A DNA stretch of 64,000 bases from DASUDX01 sp036275365 (GTDB lineage Bacteria; Pseudomonadota; Gammaproteobacteria; Nevskiales; Nevskiaceae), in the NCBI GenBank assembly GCA_036275365.1, contig DASUDX010000083.1, positions 1 through 64,000 on the forward strand, written 5' to 3'. A program made the position numbers and the translations under genes. Each line of letters begins with the position of its first letter. Within the stretch, counting starts at the first letter, position 1. Below the pieces are notes generated by a model. It was not told the origin of the DNA and did no database searches. It worked only from the letters and a program-made list of their open reading frames with translations. Of this stretch, positions 35,694 to 44,694 are shown one piece after another.

Positions 35694-36689
35694 ATGCTCG
35701 ACTGGCTGAGCCCCGCGCTGATCGAGGTGCTGTTCAAGGTCCTCCAGGCCATCGTGATCCTGCTCGGGCTGCTGACCGTGGCGGCGCTGATGATCTGGTA
35801 CGAGCGACGCATGCTCGGACTCTGGCAGGACCGTTACGGCCCCAACCGTCTCGGTCCCCTGGGCGTGGGCCAGGTGGCGGCGGACATGATCAAGATCTTC
35901 TTCAAGGAAGACTGGACCCCCTCCTTCGTCGACAAGGCGACCTTCTGGCTGGCGCCGATGATTGCGCTCGCGCTGATGCTGCTGGCGATGGCGGTGGTGC
36001 CGATCACGCCGACCTGGGGCGTGGCCGATCTCGACCTCGGGCTGCTGCTGTTCTTCGGCATCGCCGGCCTCGCGGTCTACGCGGTGATGCTCGGCGGCTG
36101 GTCGTCCAACTCCAAGTACGCCCTGCTCGGTGGCCTGCGCTCGACCGCGCAGACCATCACCTACGAGGTGTTCATGGGGCTGTCGCTGATGGGCGTGGTG
36201 ATGCAGGCCGGCTCGTTCAATGTGCGCGAGATCGTCGAGGCGCAGAGCGGGCTCTGGTACGTGGTGCCGCAGTTCCTCGGCTTCTGCGTGTGGGCGCTGG
36301 CGGCGGTGGCGGTGACCCACCGGACGCCTTTCGATCTGCCGGAGGCCGAGTCCGAGCTGGCCGCGGGCTACCACACCGAGTATTCGGGCATGAAGTTCGG
36401 CATGTTCATGGTGGCCGAGTACGTCGGCATCGTGGTGGTGTCGGCACTGACCGTCTGCCTGTTCTTCGGCGGCTGGAAGGGTCCCTTCGTCGACACGCTG
36501 CCCTGGCTCGCCTTCCCTTACTTCGCGCTCAAGACCTTCTTCTTCATGACGATGTTCGTGCTGATCCGCGCGGCACTGCCCCGCCCGCGCTATGACCAGC
36601 TGATGGCCGCCGGCTGGAAGGTCTGCCTGCCACTGGCCCTGCTCAACACACTGGTCACCGGCGCCGTGCTGGTGGCCCAGGGAGGCTGA
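35694..36689 (+). CDS. nuoH: NADH-quinone oxidoreductase subunit H
   Basis: A 331-residue membrane subunit with eight or so helices that forms the quinone-access channel with NuoB and NuoD. Conserved features are YERRMLGLWQDRYGPNR in the first cytoplasmic loop, the GGWSSNSKYALLGGLRS-type loop and the acidic loop TPFDLPEAESELAAGYHTEY. Three bases separate its stop from the nuoI start. Confidence 0.97.
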   Translation: MLDWLSPALIEVLFKVLQAIVILLGLLTVAALMIWYERRMLGLWQDRYGPNRLGPLGVGQVAADMIKIFFKEDWTPSFVDKATFWLAPMIALALMLLAMAVVPITPTWGVADLDLGLLLFFGIAGLAVYAVMLGGWSSNSKYALLGGLRSTAQTITYEVFMGLSLMGVVMQAGSFNVREIVEAQSGLWYVVPQFLGFCVWALAAVAVTHRTPFDLPEAESELAAGYHTEYSGMKFGMFMVAEYVGIVVVSALTVCLFFGGWKGPFVDTLPWLAFPYFALKTFFFMTMFVLIRAALPRPRYDQLMAAGWKVCLPLALLNTLVTGAVLVAQGG

Positions 36690-36691
36690 CC

Positions 36692-37261
36692 ATGACGGTG
36701 CCCGTCCCGCCGCCCGCCACCCTAAAGGGCATTCTGCGCGGCATCTACACGCAGTTCCGCAGCATCGTGATGATCTTCGGACACAGCTTCCGCAAGCGCG
36801 ATGTGATCGCCTACCCGGAGGTCAAGCCCTATGTGCCGCCGCGCTATCGCGGGCGCATCGTGCTGACCCGGGACCCGGACGGCGAGGAGCGCTGCGTGGC
36901 CTGCAACCTCTGCGCGGTGGCCTGTCCGGTGGGCTGCATCAGCCTGCAGAAGGCCGAGAAGCCGGAGGACGGCCGCTGGTATCCCGAGTGGTTCCGCATC
37001 AACTTCTCGCGCTGCATCTTCTGCGGTCTCTGCGAGGAAGCCTGCCCCACCAACGCCATCCAGCTCACGCCGGACTATGAGCTGGCCGAGTACCAGCGCC
37101 AGAATCTGGTCTACGAGAAGGAAGACCTGCTGATCGCCGGCACTGGCAAGTATCACGACTACAACTTCTACCGGGTCTCGGGCATGGCGCTGTCGAGCAA
37201 GCCCAAGGGCGGCGCCCTCAACGAGGCCGCACCGGTGGATGTGAAGTCCCTGCTGCCCTGA
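36692..37261 (+). CDS. nuoI: NADH-quinone oxidoreductase subunit I
   Basis: The 189-residue ferredoxin-like subunit carries clusters N6a and N6b, shown by two C-x2-C-x2-C-x3-CP motifs: CVACNLCAVACPVGC and CIFCGLCEEACPTNA. It links NuoG to NuoB. The N-terminal amphipathic segment (FRSIVMIFGHSFRKRD) lies on the membrane. The length is close to the E. coli protein, with a C-terminal tail rich in Ser and Lys. Confidence 0.97.
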   Translation: MTVPVPPPATLKGILRGIYTQFRSIVMIFGHSFRKRDVIAYPEVKPYVPPRYRGRIVLTRDPDGEERCVACNLCAVACPVGCISLQKAEKPEDGRWYPEWFRINFSRCIFCGLCEEACPTNAIQLTPDYELAEYQRQNLVYEKEDLLIAGTGKYHDYNFYRVSGMALSSKPKGGALNEAAPVDVKSLLP

Positions 37262-37298
37262 GGCAGCTCCTGCCCGCCCGCCTCGACCGGACCGCGAC

Positions 37299-37790
37299 GT
37301 GATCAACCTTCCCTTCTACCTCGCCGCTGCGGTGGCGGTGGCATCGACCTTCATGGTCATCATCAGCCTCAACGCCGTGCACGCGCTGCTCTACCTGGTG
37401 CTGTCGCTGCTGGCGGTGGCCGCGGTGTTCTTCTCGATCGGGGCACCGTTCGCCGGGATGCTGGAGATCATCGTCTACGCCGGCGCGATCATGGTGCTGT
37501 TCGTGTTCGTGGTGATGATGCTCAACCTCGGCAAGGCGCAGACCGATCAGGAACGGGTCTGGCTGGCTCCGCGCACCTGGATCGGTCCGTCGATCCTCGC
37601 CGGCCTGCTGCTGTTCCAGCTGGGCCAGGTGCTCTCCACCGGCAGCTACCAGCCGGCCGGTCTGGCCGAAGTGGGGGCCAAGGCGGTCGGCATCGCCCTG
37701 TTCGGCCCCTATCTGCTGGCGGTGGAACTGGCGTCCATGCTGCTCACCGCCGCGCTGGTGGCGGCCTACCATCTCGGCAAGCACGAGTGA
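37299..37790 (+). CDS. nuoJ: NADH-quinone oxidoreductase subunit J
   Basis: The 163-residue membrane subunit has five predicted helices; the conserved third helix region GMLEIIVYAGAIMVLFVFVV takes part in coupling. The start is GTG at 37299, inferred because family alignment begins there. At 163 residues it is of the short enteric type. Its TGA shares an A with the nuoK ATG at 37790. Confidence 0.93.
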   Translation: MINLPFYLAAAVAVASTFMVIISLNAVHALLYLVLSLLAVAAVFFSIGAPFAGMLEIIVYAGAIMVLFVFVVMMLNLGKAQTDQERVWLAPRTWIGPSILAGLLLFQLGQVLSTGSYQPAGLAEVGAKAVGIALFGPYLLAVELASMLLTAALVAAYHLGKHE

Positions 37791-38122
37791 TGCCCATGGA
37801 CGCCTCGACGCCGATGATCGGCATTCCGATGGAGCACGGCCTGCTGCTGGCCGGCCTGCTGTTCAGCCTGGGCCTGATCGGCCTGCTGGTCCGCCGCAAC
37901 ATCCTGTTCATGCTGATGTCGCTGGAGATCATGATGAATGCCGCCGCGCTGGCCTTCGTGGTCGCCGGCAGCCGCTGGCAGCAGCCGGATGGCCAGATCA
38001 TGTTCATCCTGGTGCTGACCTTGGCCGCCGCCGAGGCCTCGGTGGGTCTGGCCCTGCTGCTCCAGCTCTATCGTCGCTTCGGCACCCTGGATGTGGATGC
38101 CGCCTCGCGGATGCGCGGATGA
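37790..38122 (+). CDS. nuoK: NADH-quinone oxidoreductase subunit K
   Basis: The 110-residue subunit has three membrane helices with the two conserved glutamates of the family, in LMSLEIMMNAAALAF and LAAAEASVGLAL, both needed for proton translocation. ATG at 37790 overlaps the nuoJ stop; ATG at 37796 is an alternative. Unusually for a nuo operon, a 122-base GC-rich gap follows before nuoL. Confidence 0.94.
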   Translation: MPMDASTPMIGIPMEHGLLLAGLLFSLGLIGLLVRRNILFMLMSLEIMMNAAALAFVVAGSRWQQPDGQIMFILVLTLAAAEASVGLALLLQLYRRFGTLDVDAASRMRG

Positions 38123-38241
38123 GCACCGATCAGACCGCCCTCCGCCTGGCGGCGTGCCCCGCCGCGCCGCCGGCCCGCCCACGCCGCGCCGGGGCCGCGT
38201 TGCAACGGCCACTGCCGTCCCGCCCTCACCGGGATCACTGA
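38119..38241 (+). other. Possible 40-codon bridging frame between nuoK and nuoL
   Basis: An ATG overlapping the nuoK stop as ATGA (38119-38122) opens a 40-codon frame that ends at 38241, three bases before the nuoL ATG at 38245. The peptide would be Ala/Pro/Arg-rich with no recognisable domain. Both junctions look like coupling signals, but the GC-rich composition makes chance frames common. It may act only to carry ribosomes from nuoK to nuoL. Confidence 0.25.
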
Positions 38242-38244
38242 CCC

Positions 38245-40161
38245 ATGCTTGATCTGCTCTTTCTGGTCTTCCTCGCGCCGCTGCTGGGCTTCCTGATTCT
38301 CGCCTTCACCCGCGGCCGGCTCGGCGAGACCGGCTCGGCGGTGGTCGGCGTCGGCAGCGTCGGGATCTCGGCCCTGCTCACCGCGCTGATCGGCGCGACC
38401 TTCCTCAGCAGTCCGCCGGAGGGCGGGGCCTACACCCAGCTGCTGTGGACCTGGATGAGCGTGGATGGCTTCGCCCCGGCCTTCGCCCTGCGCCTGGACG
38501 GCCTGTCGCTGACCATGATGGGCGTGATCACCGGGGTGGGTTTCTTCATCCACCTGTTCGCCGCCTGGTACATGCGCGGTGACGAGGCCTACGCGCGCTT
38601 CTTCAGCTACATGAACCTGTTCGTCGCCTCCATGCTGTTCCTGGTGCTCGGCGACAACCTGCTGTTCGTCTACTTCGGCTGGGAAGGCGTGGGTGTGGCC
38701 TCCTACCTGCTGATCGGCTTCTGGTACCAGGACGCCGCCAATGGCGCGGCGGCGCGCAAGGCCTTCGTGGTCACCCGCGTCGGCGACACCTTCATGGCCA
38801 TCGGCCTGTTCATCCTGTTCCACCAGTTCGGCACGCTGGAGATCCAGCCGCTGATGGCGGCGGTGCGCGAGGGCTGGGCGCAGGGCCCGGCAATCGCCAC
38901 CGTCGCCGCCCTGCTGCTGCTCGGGGGCGCGGTGGGCAAGAGTGCCCAGCTGCCGCTGCAGACCTGGCTGCCGGATGCCATGGCCGGCCCCACCCCGGTC
39001 TCGGCGCTGATCCATGCGGCGACCATGGTCACCGCCGGGGTGTATCTGATCGCCCGCACTCATCCGCTGTTCGAGGTGGCGCCCTATGCCCTGGATGCGG
39101 TGGCCTGGGTCGGTGCGATCACCCTGTTGATGGCCGGATTCATCGCGCTGACCCAGACCGACATCAAGAAGATCCTCGCCTACTCGACCATGAGCCAGAT
39201 CGGCTACATGTTCCTGGCCCTGGGCGTGGGGGCCTACCAGCCGGCGGTGTTCCACCTGATGACCCATGCCTTCTTCAAGGCGCTGCTGTTCCTCTCGGCC
39301 GGCTCGGTGATCCTGGCCTGCCACCACGAGCAGGACATCTTCCGCATGGGCGGCCTGCGCAAGCAGATTCCGCTGACCTACTGGTGCTTCCTGATCGGGT
39401 CGCTGGCGCTGATCGCCTTCCCCTACAGCTCCGGCTATTTCAGCAAGGAAGAGATCCTCTTCGAGGCCTGGTACTCCGGCGAGCCGGCGCTGTTCTGGCT
39501 CGGTCTGGCCGGCGCCTTCATGACCGCGCTCTACACCTTCCGCCTGATCTTCATCGCCTTCTTCGGCGAGTCCCATCTGGGCTCGGCGGACGCCCACGGC
39601 CAGAGCGCGTACGCCCACGATGACGGACACGCTCATGACCCGGGGCACGGGCACGGCGTGACGGTGCCCACCGGCCTGTCCCACCATCTGCCGCTGATCG
39701 TGCTGGCGGTGTTCTCGGTGATCGGCGGGCTGATCCACCTGCCGCTGGACGGCGTGCTGCCAGCCCGGCCGTTCACCGAGGAGCAGCAGGGCTTCATGCA
39801 GACCCTCGGCTGGATCTCTCTGGGGGTGTCCGGCGCTGGCGTGGCGCTGGCCTGGCTGATCTATGGCAGCTCCTACGCCCGCAGCGTGCGCCTGCGCGAT
39901 TCGCGCAACCCGCTGCTGCTCTGGTGGCGCGCCGCGTTCGGCTGGGACTGGCTGTATGACCGGCTGTTCGTGAAGCCCTATCTGTTCATCGTGCACATCA
40001 ACCGGCGCGATGGGGTGGATCAGCTGATCACCCTGATTCCGGATGGCTTCCGCTCCCTCAACGGCCTGCTCACCCAGACCCAGACCGGCCATCTGCGCTG
40101 GTACGCCGCCGCCCTGGCCGGCGGGGCGGTGCTGGTGATCGGCGCAACGGTGTTCGCATGA
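38245..40161 (+). CDS. nuoL: NADH-quinone oxidoreductase subunit L
   Basis: A 638-residue antiporter-like proton-pumping subunit at the far end of the membrane arm. It has the family glutamate and lysine positions (GWEGVGVASYLLIGFWY; GGAVGKSAQLPLQTWLPDAMAGPTPVSALIH) and the long C-terminal lateral helix. A His-rich cytoplasmic or periplasmic loop occurs near residues 450-475 (several H-x-H and D-H pairs). Its stop overlaps the nuoM start as ATGA. Confidence 0.96.
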   Translation: MLDLLFLVFLAPLLGFLILAFTRGRLGETGSAVVGVGSVGISALLTALIGATFLSSPPEGGAYTQLLWTWMSVDGFAPAFALRLDGLSLTMMGVITGVGFFIHLFAAWYMRGDEAYARFFSYMNLFVASMLFLVLGDNLLFVYFGWEGVGVASYLLIGFWYQDAANGAAARKAFVVTRVGDTFMAIGLFILFHQFGTLEIQPLMAAVREGWAQGPAIATVAALLLLGGAVGKSAQLPLQTWLPDAMAGPTPVSALIHAATMVTAGVYLIARTHPLFEVAPYALDAVAWVGAITLLMAGFIALTQTDIKKILAYSTMSQIGYMFLALGVGAYQPAVFHLMTHAFFKALLFLSAGSVILACHHEQDIFRMGGLRKQIPLTYWCFLIGSLALIAFPYSSGYFSKEEILFEAWYSGEPALFWLGLAGAFMTALYTFRLIFIAFFGESHLGSADAHGQSAYAHDDGHAHDPGHGHGVTVPTGLSHHLPLIVLAVFSVIGGLIHLPLDGVLPARPFTEEQQGFMQTLGWISLGVSGAGVALAWLIYGSSYARSVRLRDSRNPLLLWWRAAFGWDWLYDRLFVKPYLFIVHINRRDGVDQLITLIPDGFRSLNGLLTQTQTGHLRWYAAALAGGAVLVIGATVFA

Positions 40162-41696
40162 TCCTGCTCTGGCTCATCCTCATCCCCTTCATCGGCGGCC
40201 TGCTGTGCTGGCAGGGCGAGCGCTTCCTCGGCCGCGAGATGCCGCGCTGGATCGCGCTGCTGACCATGCTGCTGGCGCTGGGCATCTCGCTGTGGCTCTG
40301 GGCCACCGGCACCTACGACCTGCCAGCGGTGGGCGGCAAGCCGACCTGGGCGCTGGAGTACAAGGTCGACTGGATTCCGCGCTTCGGCATCTCCCTGCAT
40401 CTGGCGCTGGACGGGCTGTCCCTGCTGCTGGTGATCCTCACCAATCTGCTGGGCGTGATGGCGGTGGGCTGTTCCTGGAAGGAGATCGACCGCAATGTCG
40501 GCTTCTTCCACCTCAACCTGCTGTGGAACCTGGGCGGCGTGGTCGGCGTGTTCCTGACGCTGGACCTGTTCCTGTTCTTCTTCCTCTGGGAAATGATGCT
40601 GGTGCCGATGTACTTCCTGATCGCGCTGTGGGGGCATGACTCCCCGGGCGGCAAGGGCAAGGTCTACGCGGCCACCAAGTTCTTCATCTTCACCCAGGCC
40701 TCGGGCCTGCTGATGCTGCTCTCCATCCTCGGCCTGGTGTTCGTGCACCAGCAGCAGACCGGGGTGATCACCTTCAACTACATGGACCTGCTCGACACCG
40801 AGATGGGTCCGCTCACCGAGTACCTGCTGATGCTCGGCTTCTTCATCGCCTTCGCGGTGAAGACCCCGGCCATTCCCTTCCACAGCTGGCTGCCGGATGC
40901 CCACTCGCAGGCGCCCACCGCCGGCTCGGTGGATCTGGCCGGCATCCTGCTGAAGACCGCGGCCTACGGCATGCTCCGCTTCGGCCTGCCGCTGTTCCCC
41001 AATGCCTCGGCGGACTTCGCGCCGGTGGCGATGTGGCTGGGCGTGATCGGCATCGTCTACGGCGCCTTCATGTGCTTCGCCCAGACCGATATCAAGCGTC
41101 TGGTGGCCTACTCCTCGATCTCGCACATGGGCTTCGTGCTGGTGGGGGTCTATGCCGGCACCGAGCAGGCCTTGCAGGGCGTGGTGATGCAGATGCTCGC
41201 CCACGGCATTTCCGCCGGTGCGCTGTTCATCCTCTGCGGCGAGATCTACGAGCGTCTGCACACCCGCGAGCTGCCGAAGATGGGCGGGCTGTGGGCGCGC
41301 CTGCCCTATCTGCCGCCGATCACCCTGTTCTTCTGCCTGGCGGCGCTGGGCATGCCCGGGCTCGGCAACTTCATCGGCGAGTTCCTGATCCTGCTCGGCA
41401 CCTGGCCGGTCGACCCGCTGATCACCTGCGTGGCGGCGGTGGGTCTGGTGATGGGCGCGGTCTACTCGCTGATCCTGATCCAGCGCGCCTTCCACGGTCC
41501 GCCGCAGGCCGACATGCCCCATCTGAAGGACCTCTCGCGCCGGGAGCTGGCCCTGGTCGGCTCGCTGATGGCCATCCTGCTGTGGATGGGTCTCTACCCG
41601 CAGCCCTTCCTCGACACCAGCGCCACCTCCATGCAGCACGTCGCCGAGATCTACCGCAGCGCCGGCAGTGCCGCCAGCCTGGGAGCCCAGCCATGA
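40158..41696 (+). CDS. nuoM: NADH-quinone oxidoreductase subunit M
   Basis: The 512-residue antiporter-like subunit has the conserved segments FFLWEMMLVPMYFLIALWG, AVKTPAIPFHSWLPDAHSQAPTAGSV and QTDIKRLVAYSSISHMGFV, carrying the functional Glu and Lys residues. It pumps protons as part of the membrane arm. Both ends overlap neighbours by four bases (nuoL and nuoN). Confidence 0.97.
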   Translation: MILLWLILIPFIGGLLCWQGERFLGREMPRWIALLTMLLALGISLWLWATGTYDLPAVGGKPTWALEYKVDWIPRFGISLHLALDGLSLLLVILTNLLGVMAVGCSWKEIDRNVGFFHLNLLWNLGGVVGVFLTLDLFLFFFLWEMMLVPMYFLIALWGHDSPGGKGKVYAATKFFIFTQASGLLMLLSILGLVFVHQQQTGVITFNYMDLLDTEMGPLTEYLLMLGFFIAFAVKTPAIPFHSWLPDAHSQAPTAGSVDLAGILLKTAAYGMLRFGLPLFPNASADFAPVAMWLGVIGIVYGAFMCFAQTDIKRLVAYSSISHMGFVLVGVYAGTEQALQGVVMQMLAHGISAGALFILCGEIYERLHTRELPKMGGLWARLPYLPPITLFFCLAALGMPGLGNFIGEFLILLGTWPVDPLITCVAAVGLVMGAVYSLILIQRAFHGPPQADMPHLKDLSRRELALVGSLMAILLWMGLYPQPFLDTSATSMQHVAEIYRSAGSAASLGAQP

Positions 41697-43147
41697 GCTT
41701 CACTCCGGCCCAGTGGCTGGCCCTGCTGCCGATCCTGCTGGTCAGCGCCACCATCGTGGTGGTGATGCTGGCGATCGCCGTCAAGCGCGATCACTGGTGG
41801 AACGCCACCTTCACCGTGGTGGGGCTCAACCTCGCCCTGATCTCCTGCATCCTGCTGGTCAGCAACGGCAGCCAGGATGTCACCCCGCTGCTGCGGGTGG
41901 ATGGCTACAGCACCTTCTACATGGCGATGATCCTCGCCACCACGCTCGCCACCGCCACCCTCTCCCACGCCTATCTGGAAGGCTATGCCGGCAACAAGGA
42001 GGAGATGTACCTCCTGCTCGGCCTGTCCAGCCTCGGCGCCATCGTGCTGGTCTGCGCCAACCATCTGGCGGCCTTCTTCATCGGTCTCGAGCTGATGAGC
42101 ATCCCGCTCTACGCGATGGTCGGCTACCCGCTGAAGAACCAGCGCTCGCTGGAAGCCGGGCTGAAGTATCTGGTGCTCTCGGCCGGGGCCTCGGCCTTCC
42201 TGCTGTTCGGCATGGCGCTGATGTACTCGCAGGTGGGCTCGATGAGCTTCGCCGCCCTCGGCGCCTACGCCAGCAGCGCGGCGGCCAATCCCTTCCTGCA
42301 GGTGGGCGCGGCGCTGTTCATCGTCGGCGTCGGCTTCAAGCTCTCGCTGGTGCCCTTCCACCTGTGGACGCCGGATGTCTACGAGGGCGCGCCCGCGCCG
42401 GTGGCGGCCTATCTCGCCACCGCCAGCAAGACCGCGGTGTTCGCCGTGCTCTTGCGCTACTTCGTCGAGGGCGGTGGCTATTCCCAGCCCACCCTGCTCG
42501 ACACGCTGGCGGTGATCGCCATCGTCTCCATCCTGGTCGGCAATGTGCTGGCGCTGATGCAGGCCAATGTGAAGCGCATGCTGGCCTATTCCTCGGTGGC
42601 CCAGTTCGGCTACTGCCTGGTGGCGCTGATCGCCAGTGGACCGCTGGCAGTGGAAGCGGTGGGCATGTTCCTGCTCACCTATGTGGTGACCACCCTGGGC
42701 GCCTTCGGCGTGGTGACGCTCACCTCCAGCCCGATGGGCGAGGCCGACGCCGACGAGTACGACGACTACCGCGGCCTGTTCTGGCGCCGTCCCTATCTCG
42801 CCTCGATCCTCACCGCCATGCTGCTCTCGCTGGCTGGCATCCCGCTCACCGCCGGCTTCATCGGCAAGTTCTATGTGATCGCTGCCGGCGTCGAGCAGCG
42901 CGAGTGGTGGCTGCTGGCGGCCGTGGTGGTGGGTAGCGCCATCGGCCTGTACTACTACCTCAAGCTGATGATCACCCTGTTCCTGGTCACCCCGGCGCTG
43001 CGCCGCTTCAGCGCGCCGCTGGACTGGGCGCAGCGCGCCGGCGGCACCATGGTGCTGCTGCTGATGCTGCTGATGCTGCTGATGGGGCTGTTCCCGCAGC
43101 CCTTCATCGACATCGTCCAGATCGGCAGCCTGGGCCAGCCGCGGTGA
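41693..43147 (+). CDS. nuoN: NADH-quinone oxidoreductase subunit N
   Basis: A 484-residue antiporter-like subunit with IGLELMSIPLYAMVGY, GVGFKLSLVPFHLWTPDVYEGAP and NVKRMLAYSSVAQFGY. The start at 41693 is fixed by the ATGA overlap with nuoM; the frame is open further upstream only as an artefact of GC content. It completes nuoA-N (13 genes). Its TGA overlaps the GTG of the EF-hand lipoprotein gene, so the transcription unit does not end here. Confidence 0.97.
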   Translation: MSFTPAQWLALLPILLVSATIVVVMLAIAVKRDHWWNATFTVVGLNLALISCILLVSNGSQDVTPLLRVDGYSTFYMAMILATTLATATLSHAYLEGYAGNKEEMYLLLGLSSLGAIVLVCANHLAAFFIGLELMSIPLYAMVGYPLKNQRSLEAGLKYLVLSAGASAFLLFGMALMYSQVGSMSFAALGAYASSAAANPFLQVGAALFIVGVGFKLSLVPFHLWTPDVYEGAPAPVAAYLATASKTAVFAVLLRYFVEGGGYSQPTLLDTLAVIAIVSILVGNVLALMQANVKRMLAYSSVAQFGYCLVALIASGPLAVEAVGMFLLTYVVTTLGAFGVVTLTSSPMGEADADEYDDYRGLFWRRPYLASILTAMLLSLAGIPLTAGFIGKFYVIAAGVEQREWWLLAAVVVGSAIGLYYYLKLMITLFLVTPALRRFSAPLDWAQRAGGTMVLLLMLLMLLMGLFPQPFIDIVQIGSLGQPR

Positions 43148-43464
43148 GAGCCGCCGCGGCCCCGGCCCGGCTGGGGCTGATCCTGCTCGCGGGGCTGGCC
43201 GGCTGCGTCGGCAACCGGCCCTGGGACCCGCTGCCGCCGGCCTACCGCTTCGAGCGCTTCGAGGCCGCCGATCTGGACCGTGACGGCAAGCTCGACCGCG
43301 CTGAAACCGGCAGCGCCTTCCCCGAGTTCCTCGAGCGCTTCAACCGCCTGGACACCGACAAGTCCGGCCTGCTGTCGTGGAGCGAGTTCCGCAGCTATGC
43401 GCGCATCCGCGGCCATGTCCGCGAGCTGCCGCCCGATCCGCCCGCCACCCGTCCCGCCTCATGA
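43144..43464 (+). CDS. Small EF-hand lipoprotein coupled to nuoN
   Basis: The 106-residue product has a lipoprotein signal with lipobox LAGC (Cys21), then two canonical EF-hand loops: DLDRDGKLDRAE (43-54) and DTDKSGLLSWSE (70-81), with acidic residues at positions 1, 3 and 12. It should be anchored in the cell envelope and bind calcium. The GTG start overlaps the nuoN stop (GTGA, 43144-43147), and its stop overlaps the purT ATG (ATGA). I know of no complex I subunit of this kind, so a link to NADH dehydrogenase is inference from coupling. Confidence 0.82.
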   Translation: MRAAAAPARLGLILLAGLAGCVGNRPWDPLPPAYRFERFEAADLDRDGKLDRAETGSAFPEFLERFNRLDTDKSGLLSWSEFRSYARIRGHVRELPPDPPATRPAS

Positions 43465-44657
43465 ACCCCGTCATCGGCACCCCGCTGTCACCCACCGCCA
43501 CCCGGGTACTGCTGCTGGGCGCCGGCGAGCTGGGCAAGGAGCTGGTGATCGAGCTGCAGCGGCTGGGCGTGGAGTGCATCGCGGTGGACCGCTACGCCAA
43601 CGCCCCGGCCATGCAGGTGGCGCACCGCAGCCATGTGATCCGCATGCTCGATGGCGCGGCGCTGCGTGCGGTGATCGAACAGGAGCGGCCGCAGCTGATC
43701 GTTCCGGAGATCGAGGCCATCCACACCCCGACCCTGGAGGCCCTGGAAGCCGAGGGCCAGACGGTGATTCCCACCGCCCGCGCCGCGCGCCTGACCATGG
43801 ATCGCGAGGGCATCCGCCGGCTCGCTGCCGAGACCCTGGGGCTGCCCACCTCGCCCTACCGCTTTGCCGAGACGCTCGAGACCTACCAGGCGGCGGTGGC
43901 CGCGATCGGTCTGCCCTGCGTGGTCAAGCCGGTGATGTCGAGCTCGGGCAAGGGCCAGAGCGTGGTGAAGAGCGCCGCCGATGTGCAGGCGGCCTGGGAC
44001 TACGCCCAGCAGGGCGGCCGCGCCGGTGCCGGGCGGGTGATCGTGGAGGGCTTCGTCGCCTTCGACTACGAGATCACCCTGCTCACCGTGCGCCATCTCG
44101 ATGGCCACGGCCAGCCGGTGACCAGCTTCTGCCCGCCGATCGGCCATCTGCAGATCGACGGCGACTACCGCGAGTCCTGGCAGCCGCAGCCGATGAGCGC
44201 GGCGGCGCTGGCCCAGGCCCAGGACATCGCCCGGCGGATCACCGAGGCGCTTGGCGGCCGCGGCCTGTTCGGCGTGGAGCTGTTCATCCGCGGCGACCAG
44301 GCGATCTTCAGCGAAGTCTCGCCGCGCCCGCACGACACCGGCCTGGTCACCTTGATCTCGCAGGATCTCTCCGAGTTCGCCCTGCACGCGCGGGCCATCC
44401 TCGGCCTGCCCATCCCCGGGCTGCGCAGCCACGGTCCGGCGGCGAGCTGCGCCGTGCTCTGCGAGGGGGATCAGGTGGCGCCGCGCTTCGAGGGGCTGGC
44501 GGCGGCGCTGGCCGAGCCCGACACCGCGCTGCGCCTGTTCGGCAAGCCGGAGATCGGCGGCAAGCGACGCATGGGTGTGACCCTGGCCCTGGGCGAGACG
44601 GTGGACGCCGCCCGTGACAAGGCGCGCCGCGCGCGCGCCGCCATCCAGCACCGCTGA
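43461..44657 (+). CDS. purT: Formate-dependent GAR transformylase PurT
   Basis: A 398-residue ATP-grasp enzyme that makes formylglycinamide ribonucleotide from formate, ATP and GAR, a folate-independent route for purine step three. Motifs include the N-terminal LLLGAGELGKE, VVKPVMSSSGKGQSVV (ATP-binding loop), EGFVAFDYEITLLTVR and EVSPRPHDTGLVTL. It matches the E. coli length. The ATG overlaps the EF-hand lipoprotein stop, so it is a distal gene of the nuo transcript or coupled to it. Confidence 0.96.
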   Translation: MNPVIGTPLSPTATRVLLLGAGELGKELVIELQRLGVECIAVDRYANAPAMQVAHRSHVIRMLDGAALRAVIEQERPQLIVPEIEAIHTPTLEALEAEGQTVIPTARAARLTMDREGIRRLAAETLGLPTSPYRFAETLETYQAAVAAIGLPCVVKPVMSSSGKGQSVVKSAADVQAAWDYAQQGGRAGAGRVIVEGFVAFDYEITLLTVRHLDGHGQPVTSFCPPIGHLQIDGDYRESWQPQPMSAAALAQAQDIARRITEALGGRGLFGVELFIRGDQAIFSEVSPRPHDTGLVTLISQDLSEFALHARAILGLPIPGLRSHGPAASCAVLCEGDQVAPRFEGLAAALAEPDTALRLFGKPEIGGKRRMGVTLALGETVDAARDKARRARAAIQHR

Positions 44658-44694
44658 GCGGGAACGGATCGGGCCAGGCGGGGTCCCACGCTCC

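Noticed and set aside
38154..38206. GC-only stretch in the nuoK-nuoL gap as a terminator hairpin.
   Set aside because: The arms pair imperfectly and no T run follows, and the downstream genes nuoL-N need the same transcript.
39580..39670. His/Asp-rich stretch in nuoL as a possible separate metal-binding insert.
   Set aside because: It lies in a loop region between helices that is variable in length among NuoL proteins; too little to call an inserted domain.
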